In this document: piece by piece, positions 1-8,919 of the stretch
Layout of the letters: each line of letters begins with the position of its first letter
Numbering within the stretch: position 1 is the first letter of the stretch
NCBI GenBank assembly: GCA_012512265.1
Contig: JAAZEM010000054.1
Span: 1 to 64,000, forward strand
Source of the DNA: Armatimonadota bacterium
GTDB taxonomy: Bacteria; Armatimonadota; JAAZEB01
Reading direction: 5' to 3'
DNA length: 64,000 bases
Notes under the pieces: generated by a model
The model's database searches: none
What the model was told of the DNA's origin: nothing
The model's input: the letters and a program-made list of their open reading frames with translations, nothing else
Translations under genes and position numbers: made by a program

Positions 1-2664
1 GCCGGCCAGCGAGCTCGGAAGCAGCAGCAGCGAGCCCTTCCCCACCTTTGCCTCTACCCAGCCGCGCTCGTTGACCGGCGCTCCGTAGCTGAACCGCCAT
101 GCCTCGTCCGGCTTGCTCTCGCGCCGGGCCGAAAGCCCCGCCGCGGCAAGCAGCGAGCCATCGGGCCGGCCAAGCTGATCATACAGCCCGGGCGCTCCCG
201 AGGCGATAACGACGCCGCCAGCCCGGAGAAACTCGACGAGCTGCTGGGTGAACGCGCGCTCGAGGTGGCAGGCCACCGGCAGGATTACAACGTCGAAGCC
301 AGAGAGCTTCACCTTGCCCTCGGCGAACCAGGTATCGGGGAAGACCTCGTAGAGCTGGTTGCGCGGGAAGAGAAGCCGGTGCCAGGCCAGCCACTCGTTC
401 AGCACCTCCGAGCGGGGGCCCTGCGCGAGCATCTCGGCGTAGGGCTGCACGAGGAGCACCCGCGAAGGCACGATCTCGCTTCCCAGGAGCAGCGACTGCA
501 CCCGATCCACCTTTCGCTTCTCAATCGGGAAGCCGGGCGCGCTGTAGCGGAAGGTGGTCAGGTCGTAAATCGGCGTGAACCAGTTGCCATTGTAGCTCTT
601 CAGGTAGGGCGCGGTGGTGTAGGCATACCACCAGGTCTGCGTGCAGTGCCCCCACACCGCATGCCGGTAGAGATAGCGGCGCATCTGGGCGCGCATCACC
701 CGCTCTTCATGCATGCGCTGGGGGTGGTCCTCCTGGCATCCCCAGAAGTTCTCGTAGAGGCCCATCGGCTTCTTCGTCACGCGCTGCAGCGAGGCCATCC
801 AGACCTGGACGGGCATCGTCGTCCGGCCGCGGTTGTGATAGCCGAGGATATCGACGGACTCCCAGATTCGGGGGCTTAGCACCCGGTCCAGCAGGCCACT
901 GTGCTCGCCAAACACCGGCTTGGTGGGGTCCACGGCGGCGATGGTGTCGCGGATCCGCTTCAGGTAATCGACATACGCTTCCTGCGCCCAGCGCTGGCTT
1001 TCGATAGCGAGGGGTGCGGCGGCATCCCCAACGGCGACCGGCTTCTCAGGCGCCGGCTTGATCTCCTCGAAGCTGCCATAGCGGGTGTTCCATGCCTGAT
1101 TGAGCCGCTCGATGGAGCCGTAGCGCGCGCGAAGATAATCACGGAACGCCGCCTGGTGCGACGGGTTGTAGCCGATGCGGACCCCGCTGGCATACGGTCC
1201 GGCGCACTCCCAGCTATCGACATAGAACTGGTACTCCTTACGATCCTTGAAGAAGCGTGCCATCTGGGTGAGCACGTCCTCCATGTGCGCGCCGGCCTTG
1301 GGGTTGAGCCAGTTGAAGAGGGTGACACCGCTCTTGGGGCCCATCGGCTTCCCCTCGGCGTCCCACATGCGCAGGTCGGGGTCGTCGCCCTGGGCCTTCA
1401 CGAACTCGGGGGCGAGGTAGCCCTTATCGTGCAGGCTGTAGTGCGTGATGAGAGAAGAGCGCCGGATGCCAACCTCCCGCAGCTTCTCCCACTGGTCCAG
1501 GTAGTTTTGCCAGCCAGCCACGCCTTTCTCGAAGGTGATGGGGTAGCCGGAGGTGAGCGTCTGGCAATCCCCCATCTCAAGAAGCTCCTCCATGTCGTGG
1601 AAGGCCGGGTTGCTCCAGCGGTTCCAGAGGATGTAGCGCGGGCGCTTCTTCTCGGCGTCCCACCAGGGCTGATCGGTGGGCGCCCGCGGCACGATGGCCC
1701 ACTTCGCATCTCCTGGTGCCAGGCCGGCGAGGAAGCGCTGCAGCCCCGCGTGCCCGGCGGCTACCGCCTTCTCCAGGCGCTCCAGCTCCGGGTCGAGCTT
1801 GGTCGGAAGCTCCGCTGCAGCCTGGGCCACGTAGAGCCGGCCATACAGCTGCTGGAGCCGGTCGAGATCCGCGAGCGCCGCGTTCAGCGCCTTCCCGTGC
1901 GTGCCGAGGGAATCCTGCGAGCGCCCCAGGTAGAGGATGGCGCGCCGGGTGCGCGAGAAGTCTTCCTGCCAGAAAGCGATCTTGAAGAGAAGCTGATTCC
2001 ACCGCTTCGCCCGCGGCAGGAAGGGCGAGTCCGTCTCCTTCAGCTTGTTGAACGCCTCGAGCGGCACCGGGCCCAGGGTGACCTCGTCCGGATCATAGTC
2101 ATACATCGAGGGGTAAGTGCGTTCCCCCTTGGGAATGGCCCGGATCGAGAGGTCCGAGATCCAGAAAGTGCCGGTGGCCTCGCGCACCCAGAAGCCGACG
2201 GTGGCGGAGACCGTGCGCTCTGGCGGTATGATGCGGTAGCGCTTCAGCGTCCATTCACCCTCGGTCTGGGTAGCATAAGGATAGATATCATCGCCGGTGA
2301 GCCAGGCTCCCGCCGCGTCTCGGAAGATGATGCGCAGATCCGCGCTCGCGTCGGCACTCACGCCCTCGGTGCGCCACCAAGCATCGATCACGTAACGCTC
2401 GCCCGGCTTCAGGCGGTCGGTCTCGGTCATCACCATCACATTGCCGGAGGGGTTGCGCGCCTCGATGCGCAGGGAGGGCTTGCCAGCGTGCCCCACTGCC
2501 TCATCGAGCGACCAGGGATGCTGCGCGTTGCTCGACCAGGCCGTCCAGCCCTTCAGCCCCTCGGAGAAATCAAAGTTGGGAACCAGCGGTTCCTGAGCGC
2601 CAGCGCCCACCGCGACGAGCCCGCAGACGCACGCGAGCAGAAAGGGGAAGAGAGTTCTCATCAT
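1..2664 (-). CDS. Exported GH42/beta-galactosidase-like glycoside hydrolase (3' end beyond window)
   Basis: The reading frame is open from an ATG at 2664 to the left edge, giving 888 residues with no stop seen. An AGGTGAT ribosome site lies just before the ATG. Residues 1-23 form a signal peptide (basic start, hydrophobic core, cleavage near GAGA-QE). Residues about 25-180 look like a galactose-binding jelly-roll (carbohydrate-binding) domain. A middle part contains the YVDSWECAGPYASG stretch and RYGSIERLNQAWNTRYGSFEEI-type wording typical of GH42 TIM barrels. The last visible part (VLLVQPYAEM, FDVVILPVACHLE, FLRAGGVVIASGAPG) resembles the beta-galactosidase trimerisation fold. By family, it would hydrolyse a polysaccharide or oligosaccharide outside the cytoplasm; the substrate cannot be told. 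It is divergent from the AraR-like regulator at 3087, which may control it. Class assignment is by motif recognition only. Confidence 0.75.
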   Translation of the reverse strand, partial: MMRTLFPFLLACVCGLVAVGAGAQEPLVPNFDFSEGLKGWTAWSSNAQHPWSLDEAVGHAGKPSLRIEARNPSGNVMVMTETDRLKPGERYVIDAWWRTEGVSADASADLRIIFRDAAGAWLTGDDIYPYATQTEGEWTLKRYRIIPPERTVSATVGFWVREATGTFWISDLSIRAIPKGERTYPSMYDYDPDEVTLGPVPLEAFNKLKETDSPFLPRAKRWNQLLFKIAFWQEDFSRTRRAILYLGRSQDSLGTHGKALNAALADLDRLQQLYGRLYVAQAAAELPTKLDPELERLEKAVAAGHAGLQRFLAGLAPGDAKWAIVPRAPTDQPWWDAEKKRPRYILWNRWSNPAFHDMEELLEMGDCQTLTSGYPITFEKGVAGWQNYLDQWEKLREVGIRRSSLITHYSLHDKGYLAPEFVKAQGDDPDLRMWDAEGKPMGPKSGVTLFNWLNPKAGAHMEDVLTQMARFFKDRKEYQFYVDSWECAGPYASGVRIGYNPSHQAAFRDYLRARYGSIERLNQAWNTRYGSFEEIKPAPEKPVAVGDAAAPLAIESQRWAQEAYVDYLKRIRDTIAAVDPTKPVFGEHSGLLDRVLSPRIWESVDILGYHNRGRTTMPVQVWMASLQRVTKKPMGLYENFWGCQEDHPQRMHEERVMRAQMRRYLYRHAVWGHCTQTWWYAYTTAPYLKSYNGNWFTPIYDLTTFRYSAPGFPIEKRKVDRVQSLLLGSEIVPSRVLLVQPYAEMLAQGPRSEVLNEWLAWHRLLFPRNQLYEVFPDTWFAEGKVKLSGFDVVILPVACHLERAFTQQLVEFLRAGGVVIASGAPGLYDQLGRPDGSLLAAAGLSARRESKPDEAWRFSYGAPVNERGWVEAKVGKGSLLLLPSSLAG

Positions 2665-2997
2665 CAATCACCTATTCTACAAGGAAAAAGACCCAGCCCC
2701 AAGCATCTCGCCTGGATGCCAACCGAAAGCCGATGTCGCTCCACCTTCCTGATTAGAATACGGCGATCCGACCGCGTCTCCTGCGCGGTCCCGTCACGGG
2801 CGGGCGCTCTGGCCCTAGCCGCGATGGGTTCCCACCGTCTCGCCGCCCCGAGGGTCCCGAAACCCTGGGCTAGGATGTCGGACTGATTCGCGGCCCTCCG
2901 CGAGCACCACGCGGTCGCTCTCCTCCCCCGGGTCCGGCGTGAGGCTGGAGGTTAGGAAGAGGGCCGGGGGCCAGATCTCCTTCGGTCGTTCTCCCTC

Positions 2998-3026
2998 TTG
3001 ACATCGCGGCGTGAGCATGATACTAT
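2998..3026 (+). promoter_or_regulatory. Sigma70-type promoter of the AraR-like regulator
   Basis: TTGACA (2998-3003) and TACTAT (3021-3026) are separated by 17 bp, a near-consensus promoter about 60 bp before the regulator start at 3087. The -35 box is perfect and the -10 box is one base off TATAAT. Confidence 0.75.
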
Positions 3027-3032
3027 ACCAAT

Positions 3033-3050
3033 GGTTCACTCCTACGAACC
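3033..3050. promoter_or_regulatory. Dyad GGTTC-N8-GAACC, possible autoregulatory operator
   Basis: GGTTC (3033-3037) and GAACC (3046-3050) form an inverted repeat that covers the predicted transcription start of the regulator promoter. An operator here would let the encoded regulator repress its own gene. This is inferred from position only. Confidence 0.35.
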
Positions 3051-3086
3051 TGTGGTGTCATCCCGTGAACGGAGGGAGCGCTCCAG

Positions 3087-4184
3087 ATGTTGGATCCTGG
3101 GAGCAAAGCGGGGCGGATCGCAGCGACGATCCGGTCGCGGATTGTCTCGGGGGTGTATGCACCCGGGAGCTTTCTGCCGGCCGAGCGCGTCCTGGCCGAG
3201 GATCTGGGGGTCGCTCGAAACACCGTGCGCGCGGCGTTGGACTCTCTGGCACGAGATGGCTTCGTCCGGCACGAGGGACGGCGAGGGACGGTGGTGAACA
3301 GCGCCTTTGGCGGTGGAGCAGACGCCACGTTCTTGTTGGTATCGCCGGCGGTGGAAGAACACTCCCCCTCCCTGCTGACCCCCGAGGCGATGGCGCTCAT
3401 CGGCAACACGCTCTGTGCCTGCAGCGGCTCCAACATTCAGTTCCATTTCCAGGCGATGCCGCCGGAGGGCGCGCGCGAGTTGGTGCGCATCGTCCACGGT
3501 GCCCGGTTGGCCGGTGTGCTCCTGGTCGAGTGTTCAGAGCCGGCGGTTCTGGAAGCATTGCACGATGAGGGCATCCCGCACGTTGTCATCAACCAGGAGC
3601 AGGATATGCCTGGGCCGGCGACGCGCGTCGATTTCTGGCAGATCGGTCGACATGCCGCCGAATTCCTGCTCGATCTGGGGCACCGGCGGTTGGGGGTGCT
3701 CTCGGGACCAAGTGACCGTCACCTCTATGGGCGCATGGTGGCCGGCTTCCGAGACCGGCTGGCTGAAGCGGGAGGCAGCCTCCGCCCGGAGCACGTGGCC
3801 CACGTGAAATCATGCAGTGAGGCGGCACGAAGCGCCGCGCTTCAACTCCTCTCGCGCCCTGACCGGCCCACGGCGGTCTTCTGCACTCGCGATGTGCGCG
3901 CTTATGGCGCCTACCTGGCCGCACGGGATCTTGGCCTGCGAGTGCCCGAGGATCTCTCGCTCGTCGGCTACGACGATATCACGTGGCCCGGCGAGGGCCG
4001 GCAGTTCCTCACGACGTTCCCAGAGCCGGCGCGTGAACTGGGCACGTCCGCTATCCACATGCTGATCTCCTGGATTCGCACCGGGATCGTCCCGGAAGAC
4101 GTGATCATCTGCCCGGAGCTGGTGATCCGACGAAGCGCTGCCCCATGCAGCGAGGAAGGTGATGCAGACGATGGCAACCGGTGA
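3087..4184 (+). CDS. GntR-LacI chimeric transcriptional regulator (AraR-like)
   Basis: This 365-residue protein has an N-terminal GntR-type winged helix (residues about 5-75; ERVLAEDLGVARNTVRAALDSL is the helix-turn-helix). It is joined to a LacI/periplasmic-binding-like effector domain (about 80-350; motifs GIPHVVINQE, LGHRRLGVLSG, VPEDLSLVGYDD, TTFPEPARELG). By family it is a sugar-responsive repressor like Bacillus AraR, which releases DNA when its sugar binds. A GGAGGG ribosome site precedes the ATG at 3087. The strong promoter at 2998-3026 drives it, and its end overlaps the aminotransferase start, so the two are co-transcribed. The likely targets are this operon and the divergent glycosidase; the effector is unknown. 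Confidence 0.85.
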   Translation: MLDPGSKAGRIAATIRSRIVSGVYAPGSFLPAERVLAEDLGVARNTVRAALDSLARDGFVRHEGRRGTVVNSAFGGGADATFLLVSPAVEEHSPSLLTPEAMALIGNTLCACSGSNIQFHFQAMPPEGARELVRIVHGARLAGVLLVECSEPAVLEALHDEGIPHVVINQEQDMPGPATRVDFWQIGRHAAEFLLDLGHRRLGVLSGPSDRHLYGRMVAGFRDRLAEAGGSLRPEHVAHVKSCSEAARSAALQLLSRPDRPTAVFCTRDVRAYGAYLAARDLGLRVPEDLSLVGYDDITWPGEGRQFLTTFPEPARELGTSAIHMLISWIRTGIVPEDVIICPELVIRRSAAPCSEEGDADDGNR

Positions 4185-5508
4185 AAGTGAAGTGCTCGCG
4201 CTGTTTGGCGGGCCGAAGGCCGTACAGTCCAATCCCGGCGATATGTTCGATTGGCCGATCGTCACGAAGGAGGACGAAGAGGCCATTCTGGATGTTCTGC
4301 ACCGGAGGGCGATGTCGGGAAGCGACATCACCCAGCTCTTCGAGAAGGAGTTCGCGGTGTGGCAGGGGACGCAGTATGCCCTTGGCTTTAGCTCCGGCAC
4401 TGCGGCGCTGCAGGCGGCGATGTACGCCTGTGGCGTGGGCGTCGGCGACGAGATCATCTGCCCCAGCCTCACCTACTGGGCGTCCTGTCTCCAGGCCTAC
4501 TCCCTGGGCGGCACCGTCGTCTTTGCCGAGGTCGATCCGCAGACTCTCTGCATCGACCCAGCCGATATCGAGCATCGCATCACCGATCGCACGAAGGCGA
4601 TTGTGGCGGTTCACTACCTCGGCTATCCGGCGGATATGGATCCGATCCTGGAGATCGCGCGCAAGCACGGCGTGAAGGTGATCGAAGACGTCTCTCATGC
4701 CCAGGGCGGGCTCTACAAGGGGCGCAAGGTAGGCACCCTCGGTGACGTGGCGGCCATGTCGCTGATGAGCGGCAAGTCGCTCGCCATTGGCGAAGCCGGG
4801 ATTCTGGCCACCAACGACCTGGAGATCTACGAGCGGGCGCTCTCGCTCGGGCACTACGAGCGCTTTGGCTCCAACATTCAGACGGAGTATCTGAAGCCGC
4901 ACGTTGGCCTCCCGCTGGGCGGCTACAAGTATCGGATGCATCAGATGAGCTCGGCGATGGGGCGCGTTCAGCTCCGGCATTATGACGAGCGCATGACTGA
5001 GATCCAGAAGGCGATGAACTACTTCTGGGATTGCCTGGAGGGCGTGCCCGGTGTCAAGGCGCACCGGCCCCCAAAGGGGAGTGGCAGCACGATGGGAGGC
5101 TGGTATGCCGCGCACGGCCTCTATTGCCCCGAGGAGCTGGGCGGGCTCTCCGTGACGCGCTTCTGCCAGGCAGTGAGCGCCGAAGGCTGTGGCATCAGCC
5201 CTGGTGCCAACAAGCCGCTGCATTCGCATGCCCTCTTCAATGAGACGGATGTTTACGGACACGGCAAGCCCACGCGCATTGCCAACTCCAACCGCGATCT
5301 GCGCCAGCCAGTCGGAAGCCTCCCGGTGACCGAGCAGATACCCTCGCGCTGCTACTCGATCCCGTGGTTCAAGCACTATCGCCCTCAGATCATCGAGGAG
5401 TACGCGCTTGCTTTCCGGAAGGTCGCGGAAAACTACGAGCGGCTGCTGGAAGATGATCCAGGGAACCCCGAAAGCCTGGGAGGCTGGCACTTCTTCCGGC
5501 ACCGGTAG
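4171..5508 (+). CDS. DegT/DnrJ/EryC1/StrS family PLP aminotransferase
   Basis: This 445-residue fold-type I PLP enzyme belongs to the sugar aminotransferase (SHMT-like) family. The phosphate-binding segment is FSSGTAALQAAMYACG. The cofactor Asp lies in KVIEDVSHAQG (about D173), and the Schiff-base Lys is in LMSGKSLAIGEAG (about K202). The family typically transaminates nucleotide-linked or free keto-sugars (for example scyllo-inosose or dTDP-keto-sugars); the exact substrate here is unknown. The start is taken as ATG 4171, placed 11 bp after AGGAAGG; GTG 4159 and ATG 4162 are alternatives. It overlaps the regulator by 14 bp, which implies coupled translation and common control. Confidence 0.85.
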   Translation: MATGESEVLALFGGPKAVQSNPGDMFDWPIVTKEDEEAILDVLHRRAMSGSDITQLFEKEFAVWQGTQYALGFSSGTAALQAAMYACGVGVGDEIICPSLTYWASCLQAYSLGGTVVFAEVDPQTLCIDPADIEHRITDRTKAIVAVHYLGYPADMDPILEIARKHGVKVIEDVSHAQGGLYKGRKVGTLGDVAAMSLMSGKSLAIGEAGILATNDLEIYERALSLGHYERFGSNIQTEYLKPHVGLPLGGYKYRMHQMSSAMGRVQLRHYDERMTEIQKAMNYFWDCLEGVPGVKAHRPPKGSGSTMGGWYAAHGLYCPEELGGLSVTRFCQAVSAEGCGISPGANKPLHSHALFNETDVYGHGKPTRIANSNRDLRQPVGSLPVTEQIPSRCYSIPWFKHYRPQIIEEYALAFRKVAENYERLLEDDPGNPESLGGWHFFRHR

Positions 5509-5597
5509 ACTGTGTGTTCAGGGTTCAGCGTTCAAGGGTCAGGTCGGGCGTCACCGCGCTGCCAGGGGCGGGGCGCCGGCCAGCTTCATACACGTTG

Positions 5598-5627
5598 CAT
5601 TGCCGCGCCAGGTGTGGCGCGGCAATG
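5598..5627. terminator. Perfect 12-bp stem hairpin after the aminotransferase gene
   Basis: CATTGCCGCGCC (5598-5609) and GGCGCGGCAATG (5616-5627) pair perfectly around a 6-nt loop. It lies 90 bp after the aminotransferase stop and 65 bp before the glutamate dehydrogenase. There is no U-run, so it may slow or stop transcription in a non-canonical way, or bind a protein. Confidence 0.45.
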
Positions 5628-5691
5628 TAGCGCCCGGATCCGGTCGTCTCCGGCGGGACGTGTTCCGGCCTGAATCTGGAAGGAGCTCAAG

Positions 5692-8600
5692 ATGGCCATC
5701 GAACAGATGACGTACGACACCGAATCGGTCATCCATCGGGCCGAGGCAATGGGCCTCGACACACGCATACTCTATGAAGCGGTCATCGAGCTGGCAGGAG
5801 AGGGCCTCCTCACCGCTCGCTGCATCAACGCGGGTGCATCCGTCCTCCTCAATCAGCTCGGCTTGCCCGAGTACTTCTTCCGTAACATCTCGAAGGACGC
5901 ACTGAAGCAGGTGCTGCGCACCGTCGCGACCAACGTCTCCGTCATCGACGAGCGAGTCGTTCTGCGCGGGGAGGTTTCTGAGGCGCGCCTGGCCTTCGAC
6001 AGCGGCGTGCAGATCCGCATCGCCACGCCCCAGAACCGCGACCGCATGGAGAAGGTGCTCAACAACGTCATGCACGGGAACCGGGTGCATTACTACTATA
6101 GCCCGGTTCACTCCTACTATACCTACATCATCTACCCGGAGCAACCCCCAGAGGGGAGCGAACTCGGAGAGGATGCGTCGCCATTCGCCTTCACGCGCGT
6201 GCCGGCGATGCCACGCAGCACTCAGAGGCGCTACGAGTCATTCCTGAGCCGTTGCCGGCATAGCGCGGTACCCCTGGTTGAGGTATCGCCCTCCGCGAAT
6301 ACCGACGAAACGCGCGTGATGTTCCGTGATGACGCCACGCAGTCGCCTCTGCCGGTGATTCGTCGCATGCTCGATGACCTCGGGATCTGCCTGAACCGCG
6401 CCTATTGGGAGACCTACCGGGGATCGACGGGGCGAGTGGAATCGATCTGCTCGCTGTATCTCGCCGGGAGGCCAGAGGAGAGCGCGCTCAGCAAGGCGGT
6501 GACGAACCTGCGTGGGCTCCTGGCCACCCCAACCGGCGATCTCGACAGCATCTATCTCGCTGGCGATCTGAGCTTCGAGGAGTATCTCTTCGCCACCCTG
6601 GCGCATTCTTTCGTCCATACCTTCATCCACAAGGGGCATGCTTCAGACCTGCGCATCATGGAAAGCCTGCCCAAAGAGCTGCGCAACGCCTTCGTGCGCC
6701 GCGTCTTCGACTCCGACCGCAGTGAGTACTCCCGACGGGTGATCCTCGAGGCAATCCACCAGGCGCCGGATCTGGTCAAGTGGCTCTACCGCCTCTTCGA
6801 TGGGCGCTTCAACCCCAGGCGAGAGGAGCGCCTGCGTCAGGAGGAGCTGGACAAGGAGCTCTCGGCGTTCGTGGAGCAGGCTGCGGTCCGCTTCGCGGAT
6901 GACCGTACCGCCTTCGAGCTCTTCCACTTCATGACGCGCATCGTCACCGACGTCCTGAAGACGAATTTCTATCAGGAGGTCAAGCGCTCGCAGGCCCTCC
7001 GCCTGGCTCCCTCCGTGCTGGATCCGCTCGTCTTCTCGGATCCGGTTTACGGCATCTTCCTGGTCGTTGGCTTCTACGCGACGGGCACGCACATGCGGGC
7101 AGCCGATGTCGCGCGCGGGGGCGTGCGCCTCATCCGCGTCACCCCTAGCAACTACGAGGATGAGCTCGACGCCATGCCGCTGCTCAACTATGCCCTCGGA
7201 CCGGTTGCCCAGCGCCTGAAACACAAAGATATCGCCGAAAGCGGCGCCAAAGGCGTGATCGTGCCTCGACCCTGCTATGCGCGCGATGGTCTCAACGCCG
7301 TGCTCGACTTCACCGAGGGGATCCTCGACCTGGTGCTCCCGTCGGAGGACCGGGTGGATTACCTGGGCCAACCCGAGATGGTCTTCTTCGGACCGGATGA
7401 GGGAACCGCCGGTTTTATGGACGCCGTCGCGGCCCGGGCACGCGAGCGCGGCTATCGCTACTGGCGAACGCTGACCACCGGCAAGAGCATCGGTATCCCC
7501 CACGACACCTACGGACGGCTGAGCGACGGCCGCGTCTTCGGCCTGATTGGGAGGGGCGACGCGGGCACGGAGCTGCAGGTGGAGGGAACCCCGGTCCTCA
7601 CCACCACCGATATGGAGCAGATCTACCGCGAGATCGGCGAGAAGATCGATACGAGCGGCATGACCACCATGGGTGTGATGGCGACGCTGCGCACCATGCT
7701 CGAGCATATCGGCCTGGCGGAAACAGACGCCAACCTGATGATGACCGGCGGCCCTGACGGTGACCTGGGTGGCAACCAGATCCAGTCGTTCAAGGGGCGG
7801 ATCTGCCTGGTGGTCGATGGCGGGTCTATCCTCTTCGACCCCGATGGATTGGACCGGGCGGAGCTGATGCGGATCGCCTTCGCGCGGCACACGCGGCCGC
7901 GCCGCGACAGCATGGCCTATCCCGTGGAGAAGCTGGGGCCCCGCGGCTTCCGAGTGCCACGCGCTCACGGGCGCTTCACCCTGCCCGATGGCACCGAGGT
8001 GCCCGACGGCGCCTTCTTCCATCGCCACTTCCTGACCAACCCGGAATCTCGCCGCTACATCGAGGCGGCGCGCATCCAGGTCTTCGTGCCGTGCGGCGGC
8101 ATGAAAGACACGATCAACGGCGAGAATGTGCGTGCGTTCCTGTCCAATTTCCGGGAACTGCGCCTCATCGTCGAGGGGGCCAACGTCTTCTTCGATGAAA
8201 CGGCGCGCGACGTGATCGCACGCGAGAGCCCCATTCTCCAAGTCAAGGACTCGACAGCCAATAAGGGCGGAGTGACTTGCAGCGCCATCGCGGAGGTCCT
8301 TACCTCCTTCCTGCTGGGCGACCGTTACGAGAAGATGCTGGTGGAAAACCCCAGCCTGCGCGCGGATCTGATCCGGTCGGTCTTCGACCTAATCACCGCC
8401 AACGCTGTTGCCGAGACACGCGGGCTCCTGGCCCTGCACAAGGCGACCGGCCAACCGCTGCACGCGCTCTCCATCCGTACCAGCCTGGAGATCCTGTCGC
8501 TTCAGGAGAAGCTGGCAACCCGGCTGGAAGAGCTGCTAGCCGACGAGGAGATCCTCCACGCCGTCATCCGGGCCTATGTGCCCCGGGTGTTGCTGGACCA

Positions 8601-8784
8601 GCTGGGGACGAAGCGAATCTTGAGTGTCCTGGAAAGGCCGGAGCTGAAGCCCTACCGTGACGCCATAGTCACAAAGAAGATCGCGTCGATGGCACTCTAC
8701 CGCCATGCGGCAGAGTGGGAGCCGTTCCTGCACCGGCTGGAGCAAGACTTGGTCGGAACTGTTCGAGAGCTCATCCGCGGCTAG
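5692..8784 (+). CDS. NAD-specific glutamate dehydrogenase, large (115-kDa class) type
   Basis: This 1030-residue protein catalyses, by family, the reversible oxidative deamination of L-glutamate to 2-oxoglutarate and ammonia with NAD. The first 450 or so residues are a long non-catalytic region. The catalytic part carries RGGVRLI and AESGAKGVIV (substrate side, the latter with the reactive Lys region). A Rossmann nucleotide site follows with MMTGGPDGDLGGNQI, then IVEGANVFF and DSTANKGGVTCSA near the end. Its length fits the yeast GDH2-like 115-kDa class rather than the usual 450-residue or the 180-kDa types. The start is ATG 5692, after AAGGAG with good spacing. It stands alone between sugar-metabolism genes and probably feeds amino-acid carbon into the TCA cycle. 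Confidence 0.85.
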   Translation: MAIEQMTYDTESVIHRAEAMGLDTRILYEAVIELAGEGLLTARCINAGASVLLNQLGLPEYFFRNISKDALKQVLRTVATNVSVIDERVVLRGEVSEARLAFDSGVQIRIATPQNRDRMEKVLNNVMHGNRVHYYYSPVHSYYTYIIYPEQPPEGSELGEDASPFAFTRVPAMPRSTQRRYESFLSRCRHSAVPLVEVSPSANTDETRVMFRDDATQSPLPVIRRMLDDLGICLNRAYWETYRGSTGRVESICSLYLAGRPEESALSKAVTNLRGLLATPTGDLDSIYLAGDLSFEEYLFATLAHSFVHTFIHKGHASDLRIMESLPKELRNAFVRRVFDSDRSEYSRRVILEAIHQAPDLVKWLYRLFDGRFNPRREERLRQEELDKELSAFVEQAAVRFADDRTAFELFHFMTRIVTDVLKTNFYQEVKRSQALRLAPSVLDPLVFSDPVYGIFLVVGFYATGTHMRAADVARGGVRLIRVTPSNYEDELDAMPLLNYALGPVAQRLKHKDIAESGAKGVIVPRPCYARDGLNAVLDFTEGILDLVLPSEDRVDYLGQPEMVFFGPDEGTAGFMDAVAARARERGYRYWRTLTTGKSIGIPHDTYGRLSDGRVFGLIGRGDAGTELQVEGTPVLTTTDMEQIYREIGEKIDTSGMTTMGVMATLRTMLEHIGLAETDANLMMTGGPDGDLGGNQIQSFKGRICLVVDGGSILFDPDGLDRAELMRIAFARHTRPRRDSMAYPVEKLGPRGFRVPRAHGRFTLPDGTEVPDGAFFHRHFLTNPESRRYIEAARIQVFVPCGGMKDTINGENVRAFLSNFRELRLIVEGANVFFDETARDVIARESPILQVKDSTANKGGVTCSAIAEVLTSFLLGDRYEKMLVENPSLRADLIRSVFDLITANAVAETRGLLALHKATGQPLHALSIRTSLEILSLQEKLATRLEELLADEEILHAVIRAYVPRVLLDQLGTKRILSVLERPELKPYRDAIVTKKIASMALYRHAAEWEPFLHRLEQDLVGTVRELIRG

Positions 8785-8808
8785 GCAGCCCCGGCAAGGG
8801 TAGACTCC

Positions 8809-8852
8809 GCCGTGGCCGGTGTGACGGGACGCACCGTCCTGCCGGCCACGGC
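8809..8852. terminator. Two-tier GC-rich hairpin after glutamate dehydrogenase
   Basis: The outer stem GCCGTGGCCGG/CCGGCCACGGC (8809-8819/8842-8852) encloses an inner stem GACGG/CCGTC (8823-8827/8834-8838). It lies 25 bp after the gdh stop and has no U-tract. It is likely a transcript end or mRNA-stabilising structure. Confidence 0.5.
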
Positions 8853-8919
8853 GATGCCTTCTGCCCTCGTGCGGACGCTGGCTGTTTGACCGCGGGTGCA
8901 TCCCATAGGAGTAACCCCA

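Larger units (their letters stand above)
2665..3086. other. Divergent intergenic region between glycosidase and regulator
   Basis: This 422-bp stretch has no convincing gene. It contains the strong rightward promoter and a dyad at 2998-3050. It also contains a weak inverted repeat (CCTAGCC near 2814, GGCTAGG near 2868). I see no good leftward consensus promoter for the glycosidase gene. Confidence 0.5.

Noticed and set aside
901..2886. 661-residue plus-strand open frame opposite the glycosidase
   Set aside because: Antisense to a gene with signal peptide and GH42-like motifs; the plus-strand text has no motif and no ribosome site.
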